DNA of 64,000 nucleotides, from NCBI RefSeq assembly GCF_014839805.1, contig NC_051140.1:15583826-15647825 (forward strand). Reading direction: 5' to 3'. Both the position numbers and the translations under genes were made by a program. Positions 38,401 through 51,195 of the stretch are shown here, piece by piece. The notes under the pieces are model-generated. The model was given only the letters and a program-made list of their open reading frames with translations, was not told the origin of the DNA and searched no databases. The DNA comes from Manduca sexta (Eukaryota; Arthropoda; Insecta; Lepidoptera; Sphingidae). Within the stretch, counting starts at the first letter, position 1. Every line of letters starts with the position of its first letter.

Positions 38401-41400
38401 ACATTGATATACTTTAAATAATAAAAATATGTGATTTGGGTAGTTGATTAGTAAGAAGACTATAAACTCATATCTAAATAGTGGATATATGAGTACTATC
38501 AGTGTCGGTAAATATAGGGCTCTTTAAAATTAAATCAGATAACATTTAATAGGCATTCAAGGTATTAATTTTATTGGTGCGTTTATAATCAAATAAATAT
38601 TTATTAAAAACAGTAGCTGATTGTATCAACGATTATCTAAATTAATATCTGAGAGGACGTAAAGATTGTTGGTATATAATTCCTTAAATATAAGTTATGT
38701 TTTTATTAGCATAAATTAAAGGGCTTTTTTTCTATTATTCGGATTATGAGCCTTTGGATGACATACTAATTGTTGTCTACTTCTAATTGTTGTAATGGTA
38801 AAATGATGAACTATTTTTGAGATAATACTTAAATATATTAAACCCGCACCATAGTTTAACATTACAAGAAACTATTTTCATCTTTATCTGCAACTCTTTA
38901 AAGTACCCAACGCAAGACTTAAAACAATTAAGTATCCTTCACCAAAACAGCGGTAATAAAGAAAATTAATCAAACAAATTATATTAATTTGATCAAAATG
39001 TGATTTAGTATAAATAATATGGAACTACCCATGATATATTGAAAAATTTCAAAAACATAAGGTCAAAGTTCCAGGAACAGTTGGTTGTGGTAGCATAGTC
39101 GTGGGTCGTATTAGACGCACCATCAGTCACTGCTTTTCACTTATAATGATGTTAAAAATGTTACCTAACAGCCCATCGTGTCCACCCATTGTAGCAATGC
39201 TCAATACCAAGATAATAAAAAAAATGGTAAAGTGTAAGACATGGTACGACATCGGGTTCTGTAGTCTTTGTTTTATCCTGAAATAGCAATATCTCCGCTG
39301 AGAGTGTATAAGTGTCCAAACAAAATTTCGACCAGTCGAAACGTCTTGCACTGTCTCTATTATGCCGGCTTGTGTAATTTTTCCTGCTCAGGCTGGCCGC
39401 AAAACACTCATTAGAACATATCACTATAGTAAGTTTTGGAACATACGTATATGTGATGCCTATTTGTTTTTTCACAAACTAATCTTACCCATAATTAGTT
39501 TATCTTTTTATGGAGACATTAAAATACTTTAAAATTTATCTACGCTGTGTAAGTTAATCATAAAATAAGACGGACATTGATATCATAGTAGCGGGCTCTT
39601 AATTAATTTATAACTCAAAAAGTAAACGTATATATCTCTTTCTGGGAAAACTCCTAAAATATTTACATTACGCTGTCATTTTTCTGAGAAATACATGAAT
39701 ACAGAAGTCTCTACGAATAGGTCTATAACCCGTGGAACTCCGAAAGCCGGCCGTTTAAAAAATGACTCCCAATTTATTTGTTGTATATAAAAAGTCACAT
39801 TTCCCATGACACCAACTTGGGCGTTCCGTACTGTTCGTATCGGCCATCCTTCTTCAAATCTTTCTTTGTCGTTTTTTATTTCGAACGCTTTGACATTTGA
39901 GTCCGGCCACTTATTAAATTAGTCTTTGTATTTAAATGAACAATTAATTATACGAATGTGCTTCTGGTGAGCTTGTATTAAAATTGTATTTGCAAGTTTT
40001 TGGCTTGTATATCTTGGAATGTAAATGATGGAATTAATTTTAGGAAGTTCTTTATAGAGACATAATATTTTTGTGAAGTCTAATTTAGTTTTGTCATGTT
40101 TTAAGTGCTTTAGCAGTTCGGTAGAGAAACAAAATTTTGAATTTTTAAATCATCATCACATAATAACTTTGTTTCTACATAAAAAGAAATAACCAACTAT
40201 CACAGTTACCCTTTACATAACTCCAAGTATTTACTGGCAGTTAAGCCGCCTAAAATGGTCTCCCCACTTAATATAACACAAGTCAAATTACAACAAAAAA
40301 ATTATTATAAATCTAGGAATAGCCATCCTGTCTGATATCTCCATTGCTAGATAACGTGGACAAACGACATTTTTAAGTTTTTATGTCACAAAATTTTTGG
40401 ATGGACTTAAACGTCGTTTATTACAATATTTTAATCAAATATCTTAAAACTAGGCAGTAAAAGACATAATGTTTTGTTTATTTCATAAAGAATGTTTGAT
40501 TTTAATCATCACAATTATACATATTGCATTTACAACCTTATAGATGTTGGATAAGCTGATGAACACGAGAGATGCACCTACATCACTTTCGTGATCTCAA
40601 ATTTTAAAAAATATAAAAAAATAAAAATGCGAATGTAGCTAAAACTGTCCAGTTGCATCTGCCAAATGGCCGAAGAGATAAAAAATATAATCCGGTGCTT
40701 AATGCAAAATAATTGGCTTCATAAACTGTTATAGTATACTTACACAACGCACTCGTAATTACTGATGCTAAATCATATTGTTTTGCTCTTTATGCAATTA
40801 TAATAGGGATTGTTCTGAATCGTTCATATTGGTTTTTATATAGCTTATAATACCTGATGTAAAGGGATATGAAAAATGTCATATCATTGCCTCATTTCCT
40901 ATGAACAATTATGAAAAATGCACAATTTGGGATGAGGTGAAGGATACTTTCGTTTTAGTTGAATTATATATGAATTATTTTGTATTATAGTGTTAATTCT
41001 TCGATGGTACTATTAGTTTTTTATTACTACGCTTAACGCTATAATGACAGTTTATGCAATTTATTCTTCAATCTAAAATTGCTTATTTCGTCCGCACCTA
41101 TACGTAGTGTTCTTTCAGTATATTGAAACGACAGCTACGATGCGGCTTATGATTTATTACGTAAGGTTTGTAATTCGGAATTCCAAGTTTTATTACTACA
41201 AAGTAAGTTTAATAAAAATCCTCTAAATGCGTTGTAGAATTACTCATTTTTTTAACCACGCGAAGTGACAGGTTATAATGAATCTGATAGTAAATAAAGT
41301 GCAGTCCTTAAATAAGACATTATATTGCTCGTCGAACGTATTTAGGCTGCATTACTAGACCTATATTAGCCGACCTCCCTACTCTACTCGCCAAAGAGAG

Positions 41401-44400
41401 CCAGTATGGCGAGTTTTATCACGAATATGCAATTACAATTCAGCCAGGAAAATTTTATCTTGCGCACTTCAACCATCAAAGTTATGAAAAATATCTAACA
41501 GAAAACCTAACAACCTCTTTCGTAACACAGTAGGTAAGTATTTTATCTTTAGATCAAGCAAACAATCCCATGCCATTCAACATCCGAGTCCCACAACAGT
41601 TCTCAGTAACCATGCATCGGGACAAAGTAACTGATGTCGAACATTAATCCTAATGTACCGATCTACTGGTTAAACGCCGTTTAATCTAAACAAAAATATT
41701 TCAATGCGCCCAATAAAACTATGGCGAGGAGAAAAAACGTTGGTCGAATGGAACACGGGCTCGTAAGGCATTCAATGAGTACGACTTCTGGGAAGCAATG
41801 CGGTCCACTGTCATATCACGACCGGTAGTGCTGTGAGCGGTTTTCGTGTGTGTTTTTGTCGATAGACGGTGTACCGAATTTAATAGTTGAAAGGGCTTAA
41901 ACGGCAATTGAATAAAGCGTAATATATTTTGTGAACTGTTCAGAAATCTATTTTCAAAATAATTTTATTCCAATTTACTTTACTTTTTTTATTTGAATTT
42001 CGATTGTAACATTCATCATTACTATGTTAAAATTTATTTACAGGTCAAATACTTCTAAAAGCTTTTAATTCAAATTCTGTTCGAATAACATTGGCGATGT
42101 TTATCGATAGTCGAGATCGGCGCGCAGTATCGACAATTGGCGAGCAGCCCTGGGTGTACACAGGCGCAGGCACACGACAGATGATCAGTCATGCGCCAGA
42201 TGCTGCCAGATAAGCCAGCGGTAGCCGCTCATTAATCTACCCACTCCCCACTCCTCGGCCCCCACCTTACTACCACTTTACCAATTAACCGGACACGATA
42301 CATAGCTATGCATTCTAAGAATCTTCAAATACAGTTATCCAAATGGTGGTATATGTATCGTATTTTCTACTAAAATTCTCTATTTTTGTACTGGTATTTT
42401 AGAGCAAGTTACAATATCAATTTAAGTCCATCTTGTTTTTATAGATATTATCTTCGTCTACACTACACATACTAACTACATATATGTAGCGAATTATTTA
42501 TAATATTTTTAATATGCGAAGAAATATAAAATAGGTGTTATGTTGATATTTTATAACCAGGTCGACCATAACCTAACATAGAAACATAAAAGCAGCTCTA
42601 CACGAATCGACATATTTAGTAAAAATATGTGAAACTGGACTAATAATATCTGCCATACTTGGACACTGATATATAATTGAAATATATTTATTAAATCAAA
42701 GAATTCTCGCGATTAAAATATTCCGAGTCCGCATAACTAAATACCAAAGATGTTTTTGTCAGTTTTAGTATCCGAATACAAACATACTTTTCATTGTAAC
42801 CCAAAAACGGCGTTTATTCGGCCGAAAACACACAAATTTCAAGGTTAATAAGAGTCCATTGGAATGCATATTAAACATACAGATTTGTTCTGGGAAAACA
42901 CTGAACGTCGACGTTAAGAGTATGAGTGACCGTTTATAGGGGAATAAGAACCAGCTGAGTGCATTTATCGACCTACTATACAAATAAGTCCGCACGGCAG
43001 ATTTTACTGTTCGGCAGTTCATAACGCGGACGACGCTCTTGCACTCACCGACGTATATTTATCAATCAAGTGGCAAGTTTATGAGTGCTGTCGACTTAAT
43101 GTCGCAGCAGTAAACCGCTGCGTTTGTTTAATGGAAACCATTGGGTATAATCGAGGAGCAGGCGTCGCCGCGGGCGGCCACTGCCGAATTCGACTACTCT
43201 ATGCATACTACAGAATACATTGAAGTATTACAAATAATATGTTCTCTTCTATCACTGCTTACGTGGATTGTATAGGTGTGCAATTTACAAAATATGCGTA
43301 TAACTCCAAGTGATATCTAATAAGAGCTACGCCCTTTTCAATTGTACCTTGTTTACGGGTAACACAATCGTTTTTCTTTAAAATTTTGGATTTAATTTAG
43401 AACAATGAACTCTGTCGTGACCCTTTAATTTTTTTACTATTTATAAAGATGGAAACTTATTGCATCTTTAAGCTTATCTTATTAACGTTAGTTAAACTAA
43501 TTAGTAATATAGGAATTCATATTATTTTATTTAAGAAACTATCTTACTATATCTTCCTACATGTTAACAACCGTTTATTAAATTAGACCAGATAACGAAA
43601 CATCCTTAAACGCTTAACACAGCCCTATCAATCTGTAAAAATCACGTACACCAAGTTTAATACTCGATCCGTGGATCAGCGGCCATTAAAAGTAAACCGA
43701 ACGTCCATAAACGCGTTTACGAGCTCATAACACAACTAAATACATACATCATAAACATTAATTAGACAGCGGTCACATCTACTTAATTTAATTTAGACAA
43801 TTTACCGTTTTGGTGGTTCACCCGGCTGGCTCTTGTTCCCAGAACTCGTAAACGGCTCGCGTCGCGGGCGCATCGTTTGTACCCTATATACAATAAAATG
43901 TATATACGTGTTGCTGTAATGTCGGAATTTTGGGTAATTTTATCACATGCCACATTCATAAAATGTACTTTATATATCGTATATTTTGTAACGTTTTGAT
44001 GTTTCGTTTGTTTTTCAGAAATGCTACGTTTCATCTTTGTCGTCATATGTCCAATATTGTGTTGGAGGGAGTTTGGAGCTGGTTTTATGACCGGCCAACG
44101 GAATAATGTCAAATCTCTAGTCGACTCGAACGCCGAACCTATCATGTTAAAGTATCGTTAAATTAGCTAAATATACAATTAAGCTATTTTATATTTTATT
44201 ACAGTATGTTTTCGCTTTGAATAAAGTGAAGTCAATATTAAAAAACACAAACATCCATAAACATAAATAATTACACAGTTGATGTTTTCTTGGTTTTTGC
44301 TACGTGAGGCGATATCAAACGGATAAACGACTAATTAGTATTATTAGTATTATTTTTATCGCACGATAAAAATATTAAATTGCAAGCTATTCATCTTTCA

Positions 44401-44789
44401 CATTAAGTATAACCAAGACAGACCATGCTTGTTATTATATACTGAAGTAAATGCGAAAGCAACAAACGCCTAGACGAGTCGTTCCGCTAAATGACATACT
44501 CCTTTTAATGTCCACTACAATTCCGTACCTACTCGGATGTAAGCATTATGTTTTATTCATAAGCCACGATAATGTATGTATTTTGTGATCGTGTGTATTT
44601 TCGCAATGTCTTACAACTATAAATCTTGTGTTTAATATGAAAATAATAGTTTCACATAGTCAGATATGTTTTAAAGATTACCATTTTAAATGGACAGGCG
44701 TAAAAGTGTTTTAACTATGCATTACGTTCAAATAATAATGTGAGTGTTTTGTAGCAACAAAGAATCTCAAACACACAATAAGATTCATT
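35471..44789. other. Gene-poor intergenic
   Basis: AT-rich, with GC-balanced patches at 35,600-35,880, 36,900-37,280 and 43,040-43,190 that may be regulatory. The short open frames have no recognisable domain. Confidence 0.5.
42095..42260. promoter_or_regulatory. DRE (TATCGATA) beside GC-richer sequence
   Basis: TATCGATA at 42,102-42,109 precedes GAGATCGGCGCGCAGTATCG and a C-rich stretch. It resembles the 26.6 kb block; no exon is evident. Confidence 0.22.
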
Positions 44790-45220
44790 CAAATAAACGA
44801 GGTGGAGGCCAGCAATCAATGGTGCGTGCAGCGGCTTAAGCCCCGAGACTATTTCCATGTCATTAAATAGAAGTGCGAGGCAGTGTCGAGCGGACAGCTT
44901 ATTAATATCGTACGTCGGTCAAAAGTTAATCGGGTTTAAGTCGCTCGTATCGCCCACGAAGATTCATCACAATCGTCATTATTCACACACAAATTATGTA
45001 ATTTCAATAAATGGAGCTTATTGAATAGTGATGAGCGTCGGTAGGCCGCTCCGGGACCCCTGCCGCGGCTCTCAACCGACTCACAATTACTTATCATATC
45101 ATATTCCATGACCACTTTAGACCGCGTCCATTGAGCCTCCATATCGCTAATGTTTCCAACTTTACGACCGACACACGGCAGTGTACAACGCGCACAGATG
45201 TAAATATACATCGCTTGTTT
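44790..45220. promoter_or_regulatory. Candidate conserved non-coding block 1
   Basis: GC-balanced sequence with complex words such as CAGCAATCAATGGTGCGTGC, CGGCTTAAGCCCCGAGACTA and CATGTCATTAAATAG. It contrasts with AT-rich flanks and has no plausible ORF. Confidence 0.28.
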
Positions 45221-45639
45221 GAGTGTTATATTACCATGGCGATAAGCACTTCGATCCTCATTGTCTTAAATAAATGCAGTTCATTTTAATAAGGACCATT
45301 TAAATATATTACAGTGTCGTGCGTTTCTAAAATTAGTAAAGGAATATTAAAAGGCTGGTGAACAGTGGGTAGCTGTATGCTGAATACATTAAATGCAGCT
45401 TTTTCTGGCGATATACCTTTAAGGGGTCGTTTAATTAGTCGCTTGTGGTTTTTTATAATTAATCTATCGAAAATATTGAAAACGGAGTCCTCGTTAACAG
45501 TTAAAGTATTCTGCAAATACCAAAAGAAATCACATAACATCTATAAAAGGTACAATCAAACAGTTTGTATGCAACGGTCTTATAAATAATAAGGCGTAAA
45601 GGTACAATAATTTATCACAAGTGCTAAGAAAAGATTTCA

Positions 45640-46240
45640 ATAATAGAGCGTTAAGCGTTGAGCGACTCCCCACACGTCCATAATTGATTTATAGGCAAAT
45701 ATTAAATCTGTTCTCACCAGGCCCCTAAATGACTAATGACCGTGCCCAATGTTGTTTGAGGTTTTGTTTTTCACCCATTTATTCATGTGGCGTGCGCACT
45801 TGTCAGCGTTTGATTGACGCACAATTTCGTGCAACGAAGCTCGTGTTGATCAGAGAGCAGTAAGTAGCGTGTAGTGGAATGTCGCAAGCAGGCTAGCAGC
45901 CGCCGCGGCCGCGTATCCATCACTCGTGTATGGTGAATGAGGGACGTCAACAAAACCCCGTCGGCCGGCCTACGCCTCGTCCTGCGTCACACTTATCAAA
46001 ACAATACAAAACGCGGTATGTTATCGATAATGATCGCAGCCACGACAACCCTCTAAGTCCATTTTTTGTGGGTTGACATCGCGCTAATAATACTCATGAG
46101 AAAAATGCGCGCCGGACCCCCGTCATCCTCCTTTTGTTTTTAATTTCTACCTCAGTGGCACCGATTTAATTGGGCTCAACTCGAGCGAGCGCACCTTCGT
46201 ATTTCACCTCGGCTCGCTTCATTTGAATATTTAAAGCATT
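45640..46240. promoter_or_regulatory. Candidate conserved non-coding block 2 with Hox/Exd/Hth-like motifs
   Basis: TAATTGATTTAT at about 45,681-45,692 resembles a Hox-Exd site. TTGTCA (Hth/Meis TGACA inverted) at 45,800-45,805 lies close to TGATTGAC at 45,811-45,818, an Exd/Pbx-like core. The second half is CpG-rich (about 45,895-46,000). No ORF is convincing. Confidence 0.32.
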
Positions 46241-46319
46241 TCGGTTCCCCGCCGTATTATTTTCTTTATTTACACAATATTTATATATTTATTTCAGGGC
46301 CGGCATCATTTATTTGGTG

Positions 46320-46830
46320 ACGTGACTTACCGATGTCGCGTCCTTCCCAGTATCGACATAGTTAACGCGGTGAATTCTCTCGCGTTCCATTTAAAAGTTT
46401 GGAGTTCTTTCTTTGGCTCGTCTTTTTGTCCGGCCGCGTCGCTGCCGAGTGCCGCGTGTGGCGAGCTCTGCTCTTCGTTGTTTTCTCGCCAGCTCTTATC
46501 GTCGACAAGATTGCTCGTTTTTAAATGAAGTTATATCGTCCCGATTGAACACCGGACCGAGGAGGCGAGGCGAATTTTTAATTAGTTTCCGAAGATAGAG
46601 AATTTTAAGGAGGAATGCGGGAGCTGTGTAGCGAGTGTGCGCAGATATCTTAATTGAGACGCGGACGCACCGTTCCGAACACCGAGAGGCGATTTGTTAA
46701 ATACACAGAGATTAATTATGAATTAAAGGCTCGAATGGAGCTGCATGTAGCGGCGTGCATTTGACGCCGCGCCGCGCCCTGGCCGTCTCCGGCTCCGACG
46801 GTATTCGCTAATGAACAGAATTAATGAAAG
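46320..46830. promoter_or_regulatory. Candidate conserved non-coding block 3
   Basis: GC-rich sequence with TAATTA (46,713-46,718), ATTAATTATGAATTAAAG and GAATTAATGAAAG sites. It is the nearest such block downstream of the UCH gene. Two short ORFs here are composition effects. Confidence 0.28.
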
Positions 46831-47013
46831 TCATTTTTCGCAGTGTCATACTGAATGATTGCGTGACATCGGTGTATAAGTTCATCACGTCATCATTACG
46901 CGATTACTTCACAAGTGATAATACTTTATCAAAAACGAAGGAACTTCAACTCAACTATAATCAAATTTATTTTGCGACATTGACATTAAATTGGAATCAA
47001 TTAAAAAAAACGT

Positions 47014-47019
47014 TTTATT
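47014..47019 (-). terminator. AATAAA overlapping the UCH stop codon
   Basis: On the minus strand the hexamer AATAAA contains the TAA stop of the UCH gene. If used, it would leave a 3' UTR of only about 10-30 bases. No other close signal was noted. Confidence 0.35.
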
Positions 47020-47692
47020 GGGTCGGGACGAGTGCCACGACGTTGAAGCCGATGTTCTCGGGCTCGCGGGCGATAAAATCACGACAGATCTTGGCAGCAT
47101 CTTCCAGAAGCGTCTCCGAAGTGGTCGGCCCGTGGTTAACAGGGAACGATTTTCGGCCGTCCAACTCGTACAGTGCGCCATCCTTGTGAACGAACGTAAC
47201 GAAATGGTTGTTTACAGTTTCCTCAGCGTCCCCCTCTTCCTCGTCAATAATGTCCTTGTAAGCTTCTAGTATTGCAACAGAATTTTCAAGGAGCGCTCCT
47301 TTTGCAGAAGCATCCAGGCCTTGCGCATCTTTAAGGTATGTCTTCAGCAGCCCATCGTCCAAATCGATGTGGTGGGTGTTATTCGCGACGCTGTGAACCA
47401 AAGCGATAGTTCCGCAAACATTACTTAGCACCTGCTTCAAGTGGAACATATCCTTAGGTGTTTCCTGGCGTTTGTTCAAAAAATCGTTTTCCTTCTCGCA
47501 TCGGTTTTGCTCGTACGCGTCTGAGAGCGGCAGTAGGAGTATGACAGCCAGCACGGGCCGAGGGACCCACTGCAAGGCCTCCCCTTCGAGGCCAATCACG
47601 TCAACCATACGCCATTTTTCAGAAACGCCAAGCTTATGCAAATACTTGTTCATAGTCTCAGGGTTCGACTCCATTGGCACCACGACAGACAT
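47015..47692 (-). CDS. Uch: Ubiquitin carboxyl-terminal hydrolase, UCH-L1/L3 family, single exon
   Basis: This 225-residue cysteine protease of peptidase family C12 would cleave small adducts from the C terminus of ubiquitin in the cytosol. Length fits the family (about 220-230). Catalytic residues are all visible: oxyanion Gln87, nucleophile Cys93 (SNVCGTIALVHSVANN), His163 (NNHFVTFVHKDG) and Asp178 (LYELDGRKSFPVNHG). The ubiquitin-binding N terminus MESNPETMNKYLHKLG and VPRPVLAVILLLPLSDAYE are typical. The ATG at 47,692 is preferred; an in-frame GTG lies one codon upstream. There is no intron, unlike the multi-exon genes expected for this family. The active-site crossover loop (about residues 145-160) is shortened and acidic, with the usual EGQT absent: Cys-to-His spacing is 70, compared with 74 in human UCH-L3. 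The family assignment is secure. Whether this is the main Uch gene or a retrocopy is inference. Confidence 0.95.
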   Translation of the reverse strand: MSVVVPMESNPETMNKYLHKLGVSEKWRMVDVIGLEGEALQWVPRPVLAVILLLPLSDAYEQNRCEKENDFLNKRQETPKDMFHLKQVLSNVCGTIALVHSVANNTHHIDLDDGLLKTYLKDAQGLDASAKGALLENSVAILEAYKDIIDEEEGDAEETVNNHFVTFVHKDGALYELDGRKSFPVNHGPTTSETLLEDAAKICRDFIAREPENIGFNVVALVPTQ

Positions 47693-49023
47693 CACTGTTT
47701 ACAGTTAGTGGCAATCGATTATTGGAAATTATAGGAAACGATACAAATTCTTTTAGACTTTGGCAGATGGTGACAGACTCTGGTGACCAAAGAGAATTAT
47801 AATATATATGGAAACTGGTGACAGATACAGTATATTCTTCTTTTTTGTAATTTGACACATCGCTGGCTCTCTATTGCCTACAAGGTTCTATGTATTTTTT
47901 TAATTACCTACACCACACGATTCTATGTCTTTTTCAGTACAAAAATAATAATCTCGGATGAGAAATGAAGGAAGAAGTATAAATTATTGTCATTAATTTT
48001 TTTTACCAACATGAAAATTTTAAGACTCAATTTTCCAACATAAATAAAAATTAACATAGGGCCTTGTAATAGTGACCCAACGATATATTGAAAATCTTAT
48101 TGCCGTTTTGTTTTTATCTAAGAATATTATGAACTTATGCTGACTGCAGTTTACAATATAGGTACAGGTCAATAGTAATAGAAAATGGTAATCTGTTGTA
48201 ACAATAATAGTCAGAATAAGTTTTACACAATTTATATTATCATTTCTCCTTAGATAATTAATGATAGTATTAATCAGTGTACATATAGCGGTATCATAAA
48301 TATTGCATAGGTAAGTAGGCGCTATAAAAATTGTGATACTACGAATAACATTTATACAAGAATAAATTATGCTCAACATGTATTATTTATTTAGACCAAG
48401 ACGGCATAAGTCCTACAAGCTTATTTCAATTCAGTTGAGGCATTCGGGCGTTAATGAACGAGAATATTTATAAACTTGCTGTATGATAAATAATTATTTT
48501 GACAACATAGCGGCCATTTTAAAGGTCTGTCCTTTGAAACATTAATCAGTCATAGCATATTTTTACAGTTATTTCTAAGGCAGTAAATATTATTGCTATA
48601 TGAAATTATAATTGTAATTGATGGCAACACCAACGCAGGTGGTTCAATTGCGGTTTTATTCACTTTGCGATCTTATAGGACATGTAACGATTCATTTCTT
48701 GTTATCAGAATATTTGAACAAATTAATAACTAGCTATTAAAATTATTGTTATAGAAACTACGGTACGCAAATGTGTTTATAATTGTCTTCTAACTATACA
48801 TTAATATTTTTAATAGGATACACTTTATAAAGAAGGTTATTCGTTTATTTGTTTGCTTATTTAATTCGCAAAAGCTATTAGGTAGCAATTTAGAATAGTT
48901 TATTTTACACTGTTTCGCATTAATGACACGCAATTACATTTTATTGTAGTAAAAATATGTAATAAGGTATAAATTCGTAGTAAATACTATTAATAAATAT
49001 GGAGTTCGGTGAATAAGGCCAGT

Positions 49024-49064
49024 TGGGTATATACCCAGGCTTATTGTCATATGACAATAAGCCT
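49024..49064. repeat. Two abutting perfect palindromes
   Basis: A 14-base palindrome TGGGTATATACCCA (49,024-49,037) shares its last base with a 28-base loopless palindrome (49,037-49,064) centred on GTCATATGAC. Both are exact. Confidence 0.9.
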
Positions 49065-49690
49065 CTTATAACATGGAACATAGCTACGAAATGTAAAAGT
49101 TTTGCCTACTCTAGAAAAGAGAAGGTGTGATAATGTAAATGTTTTATAAATATGTATTTACTATATATGCACGTATTTGAACTGCTTCGTACTTTGTACT
49201 TTATAGTCCATCGTCTAAGTAATTGGAGTTTTGTGTAAGAACGTAGTTGCCAGTATTGTGATTGGCGCGAGATGGTCCCACTCACAAACCATACGTACCA
49301 ACAAATATTGTGTATCGCTATGAATATTGCAAGATATTCTTGATAGTAGCTACCGACATCTTAAAAACCATAGAGTTCCGTGTTGGTAGTAATGAAACCC
49401 TGTTTAGCAATTGGCAGAAGTAGACGACGATCCAATAAGACGGGCCAGCAAAATATAGCGATCGTCAAAGCGCAGGTTCGATGTATTACTTATTCATTGT
49501 AATATCTACTTATATCTAATACATATAAGGTCCAATAACCAATGTAATTGCTAAATAATCTCAAGAATTGTAGTTGCTACGACTACTATATACTACGTAT
49601 CTCTTCGGAGGGTATACATTGCAACGAAGGCCACAGAAAACACTGAAATAGCGAATAGTAAAAGAAAATGTCACAAAAATTTTACTTCTT

Positions 49691-49865
49691 AATAATACTT
49701 ATTACAAATGCAAAAATTTGTGAAAATGTTTGGTAATTTGTATGTTTAGAATTAAACGCAGCAACAACTGAACGGATTTGGATAAAAATTTGGCGTACTG
49801 GTAGACCATAACCTGTATTAGTACATAGAATACTTTTTCTCTCATTAATTTGCTTCCGTGGAAAA
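49691..49865 (-). repeat. Lepidopteran interspersed repeat, family R (inverted, partial)
   Basis: Inverted partial copy recognised by AACTGAACGGATTTGGATAA, GGCGTACTGGTAGACCATAA and GCTTCCGTGGAAAATAATTG. The head is lost. Confidence 0.6.
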
Positions 49866-50649
49866 TAATTGAATTAGTTAAAATAAAAATATTTTACGTG
49901 GGTTGAATTAATCGTCCTTCTCTTCGCCATTTTCAACACATAATAATATTAACAAAGCAATAAGGAGTTTTCATTAAAAAACGTCACGAATAAGGTGTTT
50001 CACCAATTATTTTCAAAAGTATTTGATCGTTAAAACTTTAAACGGTTTCTATATTAATAAAGGTGTTTTTATATTATTACGTAATAACAATAAAAATAAA
50101 CGAGTTTAAATACCAAGAAGCTATACTCAACCGGTATTGCTGGGCAGATAACATTGTGAAAAAATAATTTTAAATATTCATTCGGCAATATTTTTTCTTC
50201 CGAGAAGCGTCCGTTTACTTTCAATGGGTGACTTGATAACGCGGGTCACCTCGGGGCGCTTCCCTCTCATTATGGTGTCAAATTTTGTCAAATATATTCC
50301 CGGCGTCCATTACGGGTACCAGAGTAGGCGGTACCATTGAGAACTTATCGGCAATAACATACACGGTCGTATAGTGCGACGATACATCTCAACATACGCT
50401 GACTTCTGCAATTTTTTAATCTTGCAGGACTTGCAGCAAGACTCACGTGTATATCTATTGAAATATTGCCTTTAGTGTATTTGGAAGTTGATCGCATGTA
50501 TTGCTATAAATTGTCAGTGTTAACTTAGCATTTGACGAGATATTTCGAACGCCTGATAGGCAGTGACACGAGTACACGACGAATTTACCCATATTTATTC
50601 CTTTGCTAATCCTTCCTCATCATTCGAGAAATTTTAATACGTAGTAATT

Positions 50650-50920
50650 TAACATCGAAAGGGAGATAACTTGGGATTGGAACGGACTACCGAGACGGAT
50701 GTTCGCAGGTTCAAACCCAAAGGCACCTCTGACTTATCTAAAATTACGTGTATGTTTGTGAAGGAAAACATCGTAAGGAAACCTGCATATCTGAGAAATT
50801 CTCTAAACGAATTCCGAAAGTAGAAATCCGTCAATTCGCACTAGACCAACATGGTAGGTTAAGGCCTAGACCCTCTTGGTAGTGGAGGCCTGTGCCCAGC
50901 AGTGGGACAGCATATAATAC
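50650..50920 (+). repeat. tRNA-derived SINE, family B, full length
   Basis: B box GGTTCAAACCC at 50,708-50,718 follows a degenerate A box. The body has GGAAAACATCGTAAGGAAAC and CTGCATATCTGAGAAATTCT, AGGCCTAGACCCTCTTGG and GGAGGCCTGTGCCCAGCAGT, all typical of a widespread lepidopteran SINE. Confidence 0.85.
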
Positions 50921-50984
50921 CCTAAAAATTCTATATATTTTAAACTTACCATCTTATTTATAAATTATCTACACCTACCATCGA

Positions 50985-51195
50985 AATCTTCGGATTTATT
51001 GTAGAACTGTAACGCGTTTAAAGCACGCGGTGTGTCGAAGGCGTGTCGGGCGTCTGCGGCGACTACCTTCAATTATAGCGCTAAGAGCGGTTATTATTTA
51101 GAAATTCGTTCGGTAAATACAATAATCGATTTGCATGACGGTGCGTTGCCAAAGTGACGCGCCGACGGCCCACGTCCGTCCAACACTTTCAATTT
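50985..51195. promoter_or_regulatory. GC-rich non-coding island
   Basis: Reads AAGCACGCGGTGTGTCGAAG, GTGTCGGGCGTCTGCGGCGA and GTGACGCGCCGACGGCCCAC around an AT-rich core with AATAATCGATTTGCAT. It may be regulatory. Confidence 0.22.

Noticed and set aside
43783..44145. 120-codon minus-strand open frame
   Set aside because: No recognisable motif, AT-driven residue content and no splice or promoter context. Left out as chance.
47472..47708. Plus-strand open frame opposite the UCH gene
   Set aside because: Shadow of the UCH coding sequence on the other strand.
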